Assembly (NCBI RefSeq): GCF_017776525.1
Contig: NZ_JACVEW010000004.1
Span: 114,199-178,198, forward strand
Direction of reading: 5' to 3'
DNA length: 64,000 nt
Source of the DNA: Marinobacterium alkalitolerans
Lineage (GTDB): Bacteria; Pseudomonadota; Gammaproteobacteria; Pseudomonadales; Balneatricaceae
Shown here piece by piece: positions 20,339 through 30,029 of this stretch. A program made the translations under genes and the position numbers. Every line of letters starts with the position of its first letter. The first letter of the stretch is position 1. The notes beneath the pieces were generated by a model. It did no database searches and was not told the origin of the DNA. It saw only the letters and a program-made list of their open reading frames with translations.

Positions 20339-22729
20339 ATGACCACCCTGCTGACACCTGAACAACTGCGCCACGAATGTCATCTGGAACCGCTCGGCAT
20401 TCACTCCTCCGCCGACATTACGCCCGACTACTCGGCACTCGGCCAGACCCGGGCACTGGATGCGATCCAGTTCGCCATCGGCATGGACCACACCGGCTAT
20501 AACCTGTTCGTCAGCGGCTCTACAGGCCTTGGCAAGCGCGAGCTGGTCTCGCGCATCATCAGCGCCGAAGCGGCCAGCGGTGAAGCGCCCCGTGACTGCT
20601 GCTACATCCACAATTTTGAACAGCCCGGCAGCCCCTGCACGCTGATTCTGCCCCGCGGACTGGGGCAGGAGCTGCATGAAGATCTTCGCAAGCTGATTGA
20701 GATCCTGCTGGCACGCATCCCGGCCCAGTTCAAAAGTGATGAATATCGCAGCCAGCTGCAGGCATTGAATGACGAGTTTCAGCAACTGGAAGAGGCCAGC
20801 TTCAAGGCGCTGGGTCAGAAGGCGCATGAAGCGGGCATCACCCTGATGCGCACGCCCGGCGGTTACACGCTCGGGCCGATCAAGGACGGCAAGCTGATGA
20901 CGCCGGAGCAGTTCAGCAAGCTGCCCGAGGAGGAACAGGCCCGCATCAAGGAAAAGGTGGATGCGCTTAACGAAGAGCTGACGGAACTGGTGCATGAGGT
21001 TCCGCGCATGCACCAGCAGCATCAGGCCCGTATTCGTGAGCTGGAGCAGGAGACCACCCGCGGGGTGATCGACCCGGCCCTGAACAACCTGCGTCAGAAG
21101 TATGGCGAGCACATTGCGGCACTCGCGTTTCTGGATACCCTGCATCAGGACCTGATCGAGAACGTGGATGACTTCTTTCCCACCGAGGAAGAGGAGCGTG
21201 CGCCGCTGCACAAGCGGGCCCGTTCGGCCAAGTTCCGCCGCTATCAGGTTAATGTGCTGGTCGGGCACACCGAAAACGGGGGCGCCCCCGTGGTGCATGA
21301 AGATATCCCCAGCTACCAGAACCTGGTCGGCCGGGTCGAATACGAGGCTCACTTCGGCACCCTGAGCACCGATTTCAGCCTGATCCAGCCCGGCGCCCTG
21401 CACCGCGCCAACGGGGGCTACCTGATTGTGGATGCGCAGAAGCTGCTCAGCTACCCCTTCGCCTGGGAGGGCCTGAAGCGGGCCCTTCGCAACCGCGAGG
21501 TGCGCCTCGATCCGCTGGAGAAGATCTACGGCATCAGCGGAACCCGCTCACTGGAGCCGGAACCGGTACCACTGGAAGTGCGGGTCATTCTGATCGGCGA
21601 ACGCCGGCTCTACTACCTGCTCAAGCACTACGATCCGGAGTTCACCTCCCTGTTCAAGGTGTATGCCGACTTTTCCGAGGGGTTCGACCGTGATCAGGAA
21701 AACCTGCAAAGCTACCTGGGGCTGATCAGCATGCTGGTGCGTGAAGAGGGACTGACCCATTTTGATCGCACCGGGCTGGAGGCCATTATCGAGTTCAGCT
21801 CAAGGCGCATGGATGACAGTGAAAAGCTGTCCCTGAACCGGGGCCAGCTGATCGACCTGCTGCGCGAATCCAGCTTCTGGGCATTGCGGCAGGGCGCCTC
21901 GCTGGCTGATCGCAGCCATGTGGAAAAGGCGATCCACCAGCAGCGTTATCGCAGCAGCCAGTTCTCCGAATTGATGCAGGAACAGATCGAGCGCGGCCTG
22001 CTGATGGTCGACACCTCGGGCACCCGTATCGGTCAGGCCAACGGTCTGTCGGTCTTTCAGCTTGGGGATCAGCGCTTTGGCAAGCCGGCGCGCATCTCGG
22101 CCACCGCGAGGATTGGCAACGGCCGCATGCTGGATATCGAACGTGAAACCAAGCTCGGCGGGGCCATTCACTCCAAGGGTGTCATGATACTGGGGGCCTG
22201 TATCGGTGCCCGCTACGCCCGTAACCGACCGCTTTCACTCAATGCCAGTCTGGTGTTTGAGCAGTCCTACGGACCGGTTGACGGAGACAGTGCCTCGGCC
22301 ATCGAGTTCTGCACCCTGATCTCGGCCATCGCCCGGCTGCCGCTGCGCCAGAGTCTGGCGGTCACCGGCTCCATCAACCAGCAGGGCGAGATTCAGGCCA
22401 TTGGGGGCGTGAATGAAAAGATCGAGGGCTTTTTCGAGCTGTGCCAGAGCCGTGGGCTGGATGGCCATCAGGGCGTCATCATCCCCGCGGCCAATATCGA
22501 GCACCTGATACTGCACCCGGATGTGGTCGACGCCTGCCGAAAGGGGCGCTTTCATGTATATGCCGTCTCGACGCTGGATCAGATGATTGAGCTGCTGTTC
22601 GATCGCCCCGCCGGCACGGCTGACAGTGATGGTCGTTACCCGCCAGCCACCGTAAACGGGCTGGTTCAGCTCCAGCTCACCGACTGGGCGGAACAAATCC
22701 AGAAACAGTCGGCCAAAGGACAGGATTAG
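20339..22729 (+). CDS. LonB-like ATP-dependent protease (Lon-family S16, COG1067 type)
   Basis: A 796-residue soluble AAA+ protease that differs from classical LonA. The N-terminal part holds a Walker A-like GSTGLGKRE, followed by a coiled-coil insertion (about 130-250), then a second AAA part with the sensor region. The C-terminal S16 protease domain has the Ser in DGDSASAIE and the Lys in GGVNEKIEGF, the Ser-Lys dyad. Members of this group (YcbZ/LonH type) probably degrade or remodel selected proteins; substrates are largely unknown. An RBS of AAGGA precedes the ATG. It sits downstream of the DUF4010 gene. Confidence 0.88.
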   Translation: MTTLLTPEQLRHECHLEPLGIHSSADITPDYSALGQTRALDAIQFAIGMDHTGYNLFVSGSTGLGKRELVSRIISAEAASGEAPRDCCYIHNFEQPGSPCTLILPRGLGQELHEDLRKLIEILLARIPAQFKSDEYRSQLQALNDEFQQLEEASFKALGQKAHEAGITLMRTPGGYTLGPIKDGKLMTPEQFSKLPEEEQARIKEKVDALNEELTELVHEVPRMHQQHQARIRELEQETTRGVIDPALNNLRQKYGEHIAALAFLDTLHQDLIENVDDFFPTEEEERAPLHKRARSAKFRRYQVNVLVGHTENGGAPVVHEDIPSYQNLVGRVEYEAHFGTLSTDFSLIQPGALHRANGGYLIVDAQKLLSYPFAWEGLKRALRNREVRLDPLEKIYGISGTRSLEPEPVPLEVRVILIGERRLYYLLKHYDPEFTSLFKVYADFSEGFDRDQENLQSYLGLISMLVREEGLTHFDRTGLEAIIEFSSRRMDDSEKLSLNRGQLIDLLRESSFWALRQGASLADRSHVEKAIHQQRYRSSQFSELMQEQIERGLLMVDTSGTRIGQANGLSVFQLGDQRFGKPARISATARIGNGRMLDIERETKLGGAIHSKGVMILGACIGARYARNRPLSLNASLVFEQSYGPVDGDSASAIEFCTLISAIARLPLRQSLAVTGSINQQGEIQAIGGVNEKIEGFFELCQSRGLDGHQGVIIPAANIEHLILHPDVVDACRKGRFHVYAVSTLDQMIELLFDRPAGTADSDGRYPPATVNGLVQLQLTDWAEQIQKQSAKGQD

Positions 22730-22740
22730 GCAGCAGGGGT

Positions 22741-22758
22741 TGAAGCCTTGAGGCTTCA
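22741..22758. terminator. Perfect hairpin after the Lon-like gene
   Basis: TGAAGCCT TG AGGCTTCA is a perfect 8-bp inverted repeat beginning 12 nt after the stop codon. No U-tract follows directly, so it may be a weak terminator or an mRNA-end stabiliser in the 92-nt gap before acnA. Confidence 0.5.
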
Positions 22759-22821
22759 TCCCAAGCTCTTATTCATGCGCTACCCTGAATACTTAACCCA
22801 ATATCGCAGGAGAGCCCAAGC

Positions 22822-25539
22822 ATGACATCACTGGATGCAACGCAAACCCTCAAGGTTGGGGACAAGGAATACCGCATCAGCAGCCTGCAAAAAGCTGTCG
22901 AGCAACTGGGGGATATCGACCGCCTGCCCCGCTCACTGAAGGTGCTGCTGGAAAACCTGCTGCGCCGCAGCGACAGCGAAGTCGTGCAGCCGGAAGACCT
23001 TCAGGCACTGGTCGACTGGCAGCACCAGGGCGGTCAGTCTGATCGTGAGATAGCCTATCAACCCGCCCGCGTGCTGATGCAGGACTTCACCGGGGTGCCC
23101 GGTGTGGCCGATCTGGCCGCCATGCGCGATGCCGTCAGCGCACTGGGTGAGGACCCGCAGAAAGTGAACCCCTTGTCTCCGGTGGATCTGGTGATCGACC
23201 ACTCGGTCATGGTCGACCACTTTGCCAGCCCCGATGCCTTTCGCGACAACGTACGCATAGAGATGGAGCGCAACCGTGAACGCTATGCCTTCCTGCGCTG
23301 GGGTCAGACCGCCTTCGACAACTTCAGGGTCGTCCCGCCGGGCACCGGCATATGCCACCAGGTCAACCTTGAATATCTGGGCAAGACCGTCTGGACCGCC
23401 GAGCAAGACGGTCACACCTGGGCCTATCCGGATACGCTGGTGGGCACCGATTCGCACACCACCATGATTAACGGCCTCGGCATTCTGGGCTGGGGTGTTG
23501 GTGGTATTGAGGCGGAAGCCGCCATGCTCGGCCAGCCGGTCTCCATGCTGATTCCCGAAGTGGTCGGCTTCAAGCTGACCGGCGCACTGCGTGAAGGCAT
23601 TACCGCCACCGATCTGGTGTTGACGGTCACGGAGATGCTGCGCCAACACGGCGTGGTCGGCAAGTTCGTCGAGTTTTACGGTGATGGCCTGGCCCAACTG
23701 CCGCTGGCAGACCGAGCCACGCTTTCCAACATGGCGCCGGAATACGGCGCTACCTGCGGCTTCTTCCCGGTGGATGAGGAAACCCTGCGCTACCTGCGCC
23801 TGTCCGGCCGCAGCGAAGAACAGGTGGCACTGGTTGAGGCCTACTGCAAGGAGCAGGGGCTCTGGCGTCACCCCGGTGATGAACCCGTGTTCACGTCCCG
23901 CCTGGAGCTGGACCTGAGTACAGTCGAAGCCTCACTGGCCGGCCCGAAACGCCCGCAGGACCGGGTCGCCCTGCATGATCTCAAATCCCGTTTCGATGAA
24001 CTCATGGCGCTCAACCTGACACCCGCACCGGGCGATGACGTCGGCAAGCTCGAAGCGGAAGGCGGACAGCCGTCACCCGGCGCAGCCGGGGTTGCGGAGG
24101 TCGAGTACGATGGCCAGCGCTTTACACTCGATCATGGGTCTGTCGTCATCGCCGCCATTACCTCCTGCACCAATACCTCCAACCCCGGCGTGATGCTGGC
24201 GGCCGGCCTGCTGGCCCGGAAAGCCGTGGCGAAAGGGCTGACACGACAGCCCTGGGTAAAAAGCTCGCTGGCGCCCGGTTCCAAGGTCGTCACCGATTAC
24301 CTGCAGGCCGCAGGGGTGGATAAGGCGCTGGATCAGCTTGGCTTCAATCTGGTGGGGTATGGCTGTACCACCTGTATCGGCAACTCCGGCCCGCTGCCCG
24401 AACCGATCGAGCACGCCATTCGCGATCAGGACCTGACCGTCGCCTCGGTCCTGTCCGGCAACCGCAACTTTGAAGGGCGCGTTCACCCGGCCGTAAAAAC
24501 CAACTGGCTGGCCTCGCCTCCGCTGGTCGTGGCCTTTGCTCTGGCCGGGCGGGTGGATATCGATCTGGAGCAGGAACCGCTGGGTGAGGATGCGCAGGGC
24601 AACCCGGTCTTCCTGAAAGACCTCTGGCCCAGCCAGCAGGAGGTGGCCGATGCTCTGGAGAAGGTGAACACCGAGATGTTCCGCCGCGAATACGGCGCCG
24701 TATTCGACGGGGATGCCGAATGGCAGTCAATCGAGGTGGCCACCGGCAATACCTACAACTGGCCGGACTCGACCTACATTCAGCAGCCCCCCTTCTTCGA
24801 TGGCATGCAACCCGAACCCGAAGCAACCGAGGATATCGATAACGCACGTATCCTTGCGCTGCTGGGAGACTCGGTCACCACCGACCATATTTCGCCGGCG
24901 GGTGCGATCAAGCCGGACAGCCCGGCCGGACGCTATCTGCAGGAACAGGGGGTAACGCCGGAGCACTTCAACTCCTACGGCTCACGGCGTGGCAACCATG
25001 AAGTGATGATGCGCGGTACCTTCGCCAACATTCGCATTCGCAACGAGATGCTGGAGGGTGTCGAAGGCGGTGAAACCCGCCACTACCCCAGTGGTGAGCA
25101 GCTGGCCATCTATGATGCAGCCATGCGTTATCAGGAAGAAGGGCGGCCACTGGTCGTCATTGCCGGCAAGGAGTATGGCACCGGCTCATCCCGTGACTGG
25201 GCGGCCAAGGGCACCCGCCTGCTGGGCGTGCGCGCCGTCATTGCGGAGTCGTTCGAGCGCATTCATCGCTCCAACCTGCTGGGCATGGGCATTTTGCCGC
25301 TGGAGTTTGTGGACACGGATCGCAAGGCGCTGAAGTTGACCGGTGAAGAGGAGATCAGCCTGAATGGACTGGGCGATCTGTCGCCGCGCCAGACACTGAC
25401 CCTTGAAGTCCGCTACCCGGACGGTCAGTCTCGACAGGTACCGGTGCGCTGCCGTATCGATACTGGCAACGAACTGGCCTACTTCCGCCATGGCGGCATT
25501 CTGCACTTCGTGCTGCGCCGCATGATCGGCAAGGCCTGA
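22822..25539 (+). CDS. acnA: Aconitate hydratase AcnA
   Basis: A 905-residue [4Fe-4S] enzyme of the AcnA/IRP1 type that interconverts citrate and isocitrate in the TCA cycle. Cluster cysteines are seen in [10 protein letters not shown] and [11 protein letters not shown]. Other active-site segments are [47 protein letters not shown] and [13 protein letters not shown] (swivel domain). Length is close to E. coli AcnA (891). ATG follows GCAGGAGAG. It has its own promoter region of about 90 nt. Acn A is the stress-resistant aconitase in E. coli; an acnB elsewhere cannot be excluded. Confidence 0.97.
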   Translation: MTSLDATQTLKVGDKEYRISSLQKAVEQLGDIDRLPRSLKVLLENLLRRSDSEVVQPEDLQALVDWQHQGGQSDREIAYQPARVLMQDFTGVPGVADLAAMRDAVSALGEDPQKVNPLSPVDLVIDHSVMVDHFASPDAFRDNVRIEMERNRERYAFLRWGQTAFDNFRVVPPGTGICHQVNLEYLGKTVWTAEQDGHTWAYPDTLVGTDSHTTMINGLGILGWGVGGIEAEAAMLGQPVSMLIPEVVGFKLTGALREGITATDLVLTVTEMLRQHGVVGKFVEFYGDGLAQLPLADRATLSNMAPEYGATCGFFPVDEETLRYLRLSGRSEEQVALVEAYCKEQGLWRHPGDEPVFTSRLELDLSTVEASLAGPKRPQDRVALHDLKSRFDELMALNLTPAPGDDVGKLEAEGGQPSPGAAGVAEVEYDGQRFTLDHGSVVIAAITSCTNTSNPGVMLAAGLLARKAVAKGLTRQPWVKSSLAPGSKVVTDYLQAAGVDKALDQLGFNLVGYGCTTCIGNSGPLPEPIEHAIRDQDLTVASVLSGNRNFEGRVHPAVKTNWLASPPLVVAFALAGRVDIDLEQEPLGEDAQGNPVFLKDLWPSQQEVADALEKVNTEMFRREYGAVFDGDAEWQSIEVATGNTYNWPDSTYIQQPPFFDGMQPEPEATEDIDNARILALLGDSVTTDHISPAGAIKPDSPAGRYLQEQGVTPEHFNSYGSRRGNHEVMMRGTFANIRIRNEMLEGVEGGETRHYPSGEQLAIYDAAMRYQEEGRPLVVIAGKEYGTGSSRDWAAKGTRLLGVRAVIAESFERIHRSNLLGMGILPLEFVDTDRKALKLTGEEEISLNGLGDLSPRQTLTLEVRYPDGQSRQVPVRCRIDTGNELAYFRHGGILHFVLRRMIGKA

Positions 25540-25577
25540 CTGGATCAGGTGCTTGCGTGCACCGGTTCATCAAGCAG

Positions 25578-25615
25578 CCCCGCGCCAGCCATCGCCCGTG
25601 AGGGCCGGCGCGGGG
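25578..25615. terminator. GC-rich stem-loop between acnA and the convergent aminotransferase
   Basis: CCCCGCGCC (25578-25586) pairs with GGCGCGGGG (25607-25615), a 9-bp stem with a 20-nt loop, in the 121-nt gap between two converging genes. There is no T-tail on either strand, so a bidirectional terminator is only a suggestion. Confidence 0.4.
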
Positions 25616-25660
25616 TACAGGGCTGCAAGCGTCAGTCGCCTGCAGCCAGCCACGTGAATA

Positions 25661-26926
25661 TCAGGCCGCGACCTGCTGTTCGCCGGCCAGCCAGCCACGA
25701 ATGGCAGCCAGACCCTCCATGACCGGCGCAGCCAGTCGTCCCAGCTCCGCCTCATCCGCGCTCAGCGCAGCGCTGCCGTCAAAGTTTACGTAGGAAAGGC
25801 GTGCCGCCAGTGCGTCTGCCGGCATTCCGAACGCGGTGCCCGGCAGCAGCGCCACACCGGCTTCGGTCAACAGCCGCTCACACAGCTGGTCAGCGGTCTC
25901 GATGCCTCGCTCGGCCAACACACCGCGCCAGCCGTCAAAGTCCGGGAACAGATAGAACCCGCCCTGAGGTGCAGCGGTTTTGACACCCGCTTCGTTCAGC
26001 GCCTCAGCCGCCCGGTTACCGATATGGCTCAGCACTACTCGCTCCTGCTCCACATACTGCTGCACCTCGGGACCGAATGCGTAGGCCACCTCAGCCGCAT
26101 GCTGTACCGGAGAGGTGACGCAGGACCAGGTCTCCGAGGCAACGCCCAGCAGGCGCGGCATCATCGCAGGCGCCAGTGCTTCAGGCACGTGCAGCACGCC
26201 CAGACGCCAGCCGCCGGCGCCACACCACTTGGACAGGCCACCCGTTACCAGTGTGCCTTCAGGGTAGTAGCGCGCCAGTGAGCGGTGTTCACCGGTATGG
26301 TGCAGCATGCCGTAGATCTCGTCACTGATCACCAGCACGCCATGCTGGCGCAATACGCTGGCCAGCGCTTCCAGCTCAGCTTCGGTATAGGTGGTCCCAC
26401 TCGGGTTACCCGGATAGTTCAACACCAGAATCAACGGACGCTGGGGCTGGGCACGTGCGACACAGAAGCGATCCAGCTGCTCGGCGGTCAGGCGCCATTC
26501 GGTGTCGGCACTGGTCTGCAGACGGTGCACATCATGCCCGGCCAGACGGGCCTGAGGCTCGTAGGACACCCAGCTCGGCGACACCAGCAGCACATCGGCT
26601 TCAGTAAAGGCGGCCATCACGGCGTAGATCAGCAGCTTACTGCCCGGACCGACCAGCAGGCGTTCAGGCTGCCAGTCCACTCCGTCCTGAGCACGGTGAA
26701 ACGCGGCTGCCGCTTCACGCAGCGGACGCCAGCCCTGTACGGGCATATATCCCTTGGCGGCGGCGTTGTCGGCCAACACGGTCGAAACGGAGGCGGGTAC
26801 GGGAAAAGGTGACTGACCAAAGCCAAAGCGGAACACGCGACGGCTCTGTTCCAGCGTATCGGAGCGTTCGTTAATCAAAAGGGTTTCGGAATGGTTAATC
26901 GGGCGTAAAAAATCGTCAACAGACAT
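25661..26926 (-). CDS. PLP-dependent class I/II aminotransferase
   Basis: A 421-residue fold-type I aminotransferase. Motifs seen are NYPGNPSGTTYT, the DEIYG segment (PLP-pyridine-binding Asp) and GGLSKWCGAGGWRLG with the Schiff-base lysine. The usual C-terminal Arg that binds the substrate carboxylate is probably in the AARLSYVNF segment. The amino donor cannot be read from sequence. It is divergent from a MurR/RpiR-type regulator, with two palindromes in the shared promoter region, so its expression is probably controlled by that regulator and by a sugar phosphate or related ligand. Confidence 0.85.
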   Translation of the reverse strand: MSVDDFLRPINHSETLLINERSDTLEQSRRVFRFGFGQSPFPVPASVSTVLADNAAAKGYMPVQGWRPLREAAAAFHRAQDGVDWQPERLLVGPGSKLLIYAVMAAFTEADVLLVSPSWVSYEPQARLAGHDVHRLQTSADTEWRLTAEQLDRFCVARAQPQRPLILVLNYPGNPSGTTYTEAELEALASVLRQHGVLVISDEIYGMLHHTGEHRSLARYYPEGTLVTGGLSKWCGAGGWRLGVLHVPEALAPAMMPRLLGVASETWSCVTSPVQHAAEVAYAFGPEVQQYVEQERVVLSHIGNRAAEALNEAGVKTAAPQGGFYLFPDFDGWRGVLAERGIETADQLCERLLTEAGVALLPGTAFGMPADALAARLSYVNFDGSAALSADEAELGRLAAPVMEGLAAIRGWLAGEQQVAA

Positions 26927-26974
26927 GGTTTGGGTCCTGGTTTCATGTGGCTACGTGCATCACTATGGACCCGA

Positions 26975-27020
26975 TGAAAATCTTTTCAATAAAGCTACAA
27001 TAAATGGAAATCTATTTTCA
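26975..27020. promoter_or_regulatory. Two palindromic operator candidates in the aminotransferase/RpiR divergent region
   Basis: TGAAAATCTTTTCA (26975-26988) is a perfect palindrome with a 2-nt centre. TGGAAATCTATTTTCA (27005-27020) is a near-perfect one (6 of 7 arm positions). Their centres are 31 bp apart, about three helical turns. A half-site TGGAAAT recurs near 27108-27114. The A/T-rich symmetric form suits MurR/RpiR-family dimers. Confidence 0.6.
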
Positions 27021-27120
27021 AAAAAGCTGACACCACAACCGGGTTAATTATTTTTTAACTTGTTTTACATGCAGTTATAAAACACCTCCCGGTATCGCTT
27101 AAAATCAATGGAAATGCGCC

Positions 27121-28026
27121 ATGCCCTCGCCGATCACCTTTCCGCCCAAGTCGCTGTCCCAGCTGCGCAAGCTCCCCTCGCTGTTGAAACGGGGCGAAAT
27201 GAGCCTGCCCATGGGCAAGCGCCTGCTGGTCGCCCTCTGCCTGATGCTGGACGACCCTCACCTGGTGGCAACCCACACGATCACTGAGCTGGCACAGGCA
27301 ACGGGCGTGAGTCCCGCCTCGCTTACACGGCTGGCCAAATTGCTTGGGTTTACCGGGTTCGTGCAGTTTCAGGCACTGTTTCGCCATGCCGTCAGCGAAC
27401 CGGGCCGCTATTACAGTGAGCAGGCCACGGCGCTGGTCAGCAGCGAGCAGGGGCAGAGCCTGTCCAGCAGAGTAAACAGTCATCGGGAGCGTCAGTCGGA
27501 CAATCTGCTGAAAACCGCCGAACAGTTGAGCGAAGCCGAGCTGAACAAGGCAGCCGAATTACTGGTGAAGGCCCGGCGTGTGCGCATTGCCGGTCGCCGC
27601 CAGTCCTATGGTCTGGCCACCATGTTCAATTACATGCTGGGGCTTATTCGCGGTGGCGTTGGCGTGGTAGGTTCCGCCGGTGAGGGTCAGGCCCAGACAC
27701 TGGCCGAACTGGATTCGCGCGATCTGCTGGTGATGTTCGGGTCCGAGCCCTACAGCCGTGACTCGGTGACGCTGGCCCAGTTGGCCTGCGAGCTCAAGCT
27801 GCCCCTGCTGGCGATGACCGACAGCCACCACTCACCGCTGGCCCAGCTGGCCAACGCCAGCCTGCTCACCGTCAACGCAAGCCCGCTGTATACCAACAGC
27901 ATGGTGGCCACGGTGTTCATGATGGAAACCCTGTTGCTACATACTGCGCGCAAAATGGGCGACAGGGCGATCAGCCAGCTCAGCCGGCGAGAAGAACTGA
28001 TCAATCGACTCAACGACGAATTCTGA
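27121..28026 (+). CDS. MurR/RpiR-family transcriptional regulator
   Basis: A 301-residue regulator with an N-terminal HTH_6 DNA-binding domain (about 15-90; THTITELAQATGVSPASLTRLAK) and a C-terminal SIS sugar-isomerase-like domain (about 130-275; RVRIAGRRQSYGLA, FGSEPYSRD). The SIS domain usually binds a phosphosugar effector. Divergent from the aminotransferase gene and flanking the palindromes at 26975-27020, so I infer it controls that gene and itself. It is convergent with the GGDEF gene, whose stop is 1 nt away. Confidence 0.88.
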   Translation: MPSPITFPPKSLSQLRKLPSLLKRGEMSLPMGKRLLVALCLMLDDPHLVATHTITELAQATGVSPASLTRLAKLLGFTGFVQFQALFRHAVSEPGRYYSEQATALVSSEQGQSLSSRVNSHRERQSDNLLKTAEQLSEAELNKAAELLVKARRVRIAGRRQSYGLATMFNYMLGLIRGGVGVVGSAGEGQAQTLAELDSRDLLVMFGSEPYSRDSVTLAQLACELKLPLLAMTDSHHSPLAQLANASLLTVNASPLYTNSMVATVFMMETLLLHTARKMGDRAISQLSRREELINRLNDEF

Positions 28027-28027
28027 G

Positions 28028-29785
28028 TCAGTGCAGGTCCGAATCGACCGGCCGTGGCCGAATCCTTGTTGGCGGGTGGTTGGCAGAGTCACCGTCGATT
28101 CGGTAGCGATTGCGCCCGGCCTCCTTGGCCGCATAAAGCGCCGCATCAGCCCGATGCAGCGCCTCTTCCGGGTCCGCCCGATGAGCAAGGCAGGCGCCGA
28201 TACTGAACGTCATGCAGATCTTGGCCCCGCTGGCACTTTCCAGCACCTGGGCACGCACCACGCGCAGCAGACGCTCACAGATCGACTTGAGCATCTGCGG
28301 CTCGGCATCGCGCAACATGATCAGGAATTCATCGCCCCCCCAGCGGGCGGCGGAGTCATACTCACGCAGCACCGAGCGCAACACCTTGGACACCAGCACC
28401 AGCGCATCGTCACCGGCTCCGTGGCCATAGATGTCATTGATATCCTTGAAGTAATCCAGATCGATCCAGACCAGTCCAAGGGCGCGATGCTCGCGCTCGC
28501 AACGCTTGAGCTCTTCCATGATTTTCTGGTCCATGCCACGACGATTCAGTAGTCCGGTCAGCGCATCGGTCAGGCTGAGCTGGTTCAGCGCCTCGGTACG
28601 TTCGCGCACCTTCTCTTCCAGATTGGCGCGCGCCTCGTATACCTCCCGGGTCATCTGCTCAAACTCGTTCACCAGACGGCCCACTTCACCACTGGCATGT
28701 ACGTCCAGCGGCTCACCACGATATTCGCCATGGCGAAACGCCCGAATGGCCTTGTCCAGCACCGACAGCGGCTCCACCACCCAGCGCCCAAGCACAAGCT
28801 GGAAGATCAGAATGGCCAGCAGCAGCGACACGGCAAACACCAGCAGGATGGTATTGAACCGGCTCAGCGGCAAAAGCTGATCCAGATCCATCAACGTAAT
28901 TTCGTACCAGTCCACGTCCGGCAGATACGCCAGCCCCGCGAGATAGCGCTTGCCGTCGATCTCTACAAAACGGCTCATCACCTCGTTGGGTGTTTTCTGT
29001 ACCTGCTCCATCACCAGTTTCAGGCGGGCCTGATCCCTGGCGCCCAGCATTCGGCCCAGATCACTGCTTTCACCCGCATCCTTGGTATAGCTGGCAAAAT
29101 CGATCATGCTTTGATCACGGTAAAGCTGAATGGCCCCTTCGTGGTTCACGAACAGCGAGGTGATGCCCTCTTCACCGGTATCGACAATATCGTTCAGGAA
29201 GCCGCTCAGATTGATCCCGGTACCAGCCACCCCAAGCGGGCGGCCATCCGGGCCACGCACCATGATATCGATCCACATTTTGGTCACGCCCAGATGCACA
29301 TCCGGGTTGACGTTAATGATCAAATCACGGTTTTGGGACAGGAATTCGTAAAACCAGCGATCGCTGGGTTCTCGCCGGTTGAGGATATAACGCAGTTGAT
29401 CGGCGCCAAATTCATTTTCGGCATTGTTGTAGTAATAATGGCCATTTTCAGCCACGGCCAAAAAGTAATTACCGTTGCGGAAAGCGTCTCGATACCGCTC
29501 CAGCTCACGCAGGCCACGGTACTCAAGCACGATATCCCCGGGAGACTGCAGCCACTCGAGGAGAATCGGTGAGCTGGCCAGCTGACGCGCAAGCACAATC
29601 TCACGCAGCAGCGGCTGCAGTACGCGTTCCTTGTCGTACAGTACCTGTTTCTCAACGTAGCGTTGCGCCCATTCGGTGATGATACGGTCAGCCAGTGTCT
29701 GAACAGCCAACCAAACCGCCGATGCAGAGGCCAGTATCAATAACAACGCCAGAAAGCTCAGCCTGGCTTTCAGGTTCAACGGCAC
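28028..29785 (-). CDS. Cache-HAMP-GGDEF membrane diguanylate cyclase
   Basis: 585 residues: TM helix at about 8-28, a large periplasmic double-Cache-like sensor domain (about 35-300; features such as FYEFLSQNRDLIINVNPDVHL and GVAGTGINLSGF), TM at about 305-327, HAMP, coiled coil and C-terminal GGDEF (about 410-570). The active site RWGGDEF is intact and an I-site REYD precedes it by five residues, so it should be an active, product-inhibited cyclase. dCache domains commonly bind amino acids or organic acids. There is no EAL domain. It is a single gene between the RpiR regulator and ectD. Confidence 0.92.
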   Translation of the reverse strand: MPLNLKARLSFLALLLILASASAVWLAVQTLADRIITEWAQRYVEKQVLYDKERVLQPLLREIVLARQLASSPILLEWLQSPGDIVLEYRGLRELERYRDAFRNGNYFLAVAENGHYYYNNAENEFGADQLRYILNRREPSDRWFYEFLSQNRDLIINVNPDVHLGVTKMWIDIMVRGPDGRPLGVAGTGINLSGFLNDIVDTGEEGITSLFVNHEGAIQLYRDQSMIDFASYTKDAGESSDLGRMLGARDQARLKLVMEQVQKTPNEVMSRFVEIDGKRYLAGLAYLPDVDWYEITLMDLDQLLPLSRFNTILLVFAVSLLLAILIFQLVLGRWVVEPLSVLDKAIRAFRHGEYRGEPLDVHASGEVGRLVNEFEQMTREVYEARANLEEKVRERTEALNQLSLTDALTGLLNRRGMDQKIMEELKRCEREHRALGLVWIDLDYFKDINDIYGHGAGDDALVLVSKVLRSVLREYDSAARWGGDEFLIMLRDAEPQMLKSICERLLRVVRAQVLESASGAKICMTFSIGACLAHRADPEEALHRADAALYAAKEAGRNRYRIDGDSANHPPTRIRPRPVDSDLH

Positions 29786-30029
29786 ACCCCTGTTGAAAAT
29801 AATCCACTGAAAAAATCAGCGTGTTCCGAATAAAAATCTACTATAGAACATGTTAAAGAAGCTGCGTAGCCTCGGGACGGATAAATTATTTTACCGGGGG
29901 TTGAAAGCGCTGCATTAAATCCCCACCCTCTAACCGGGTTTTACATTTCTTTCGCCAGCACCCGGTCCCATCGGCCCGAAGTGCCGACCTCTCCCTTTGT
30001 CCGGGTGCCCAGACAAAAGGAGGTAAAAT

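Noticed and set aside
20057..21403. 448-codon minus-strand open frame across the DUF4010 gene and Lon-like gene
   Set aside because: Antisense to two real genes with conserved motifs; composition is that of a shadow.
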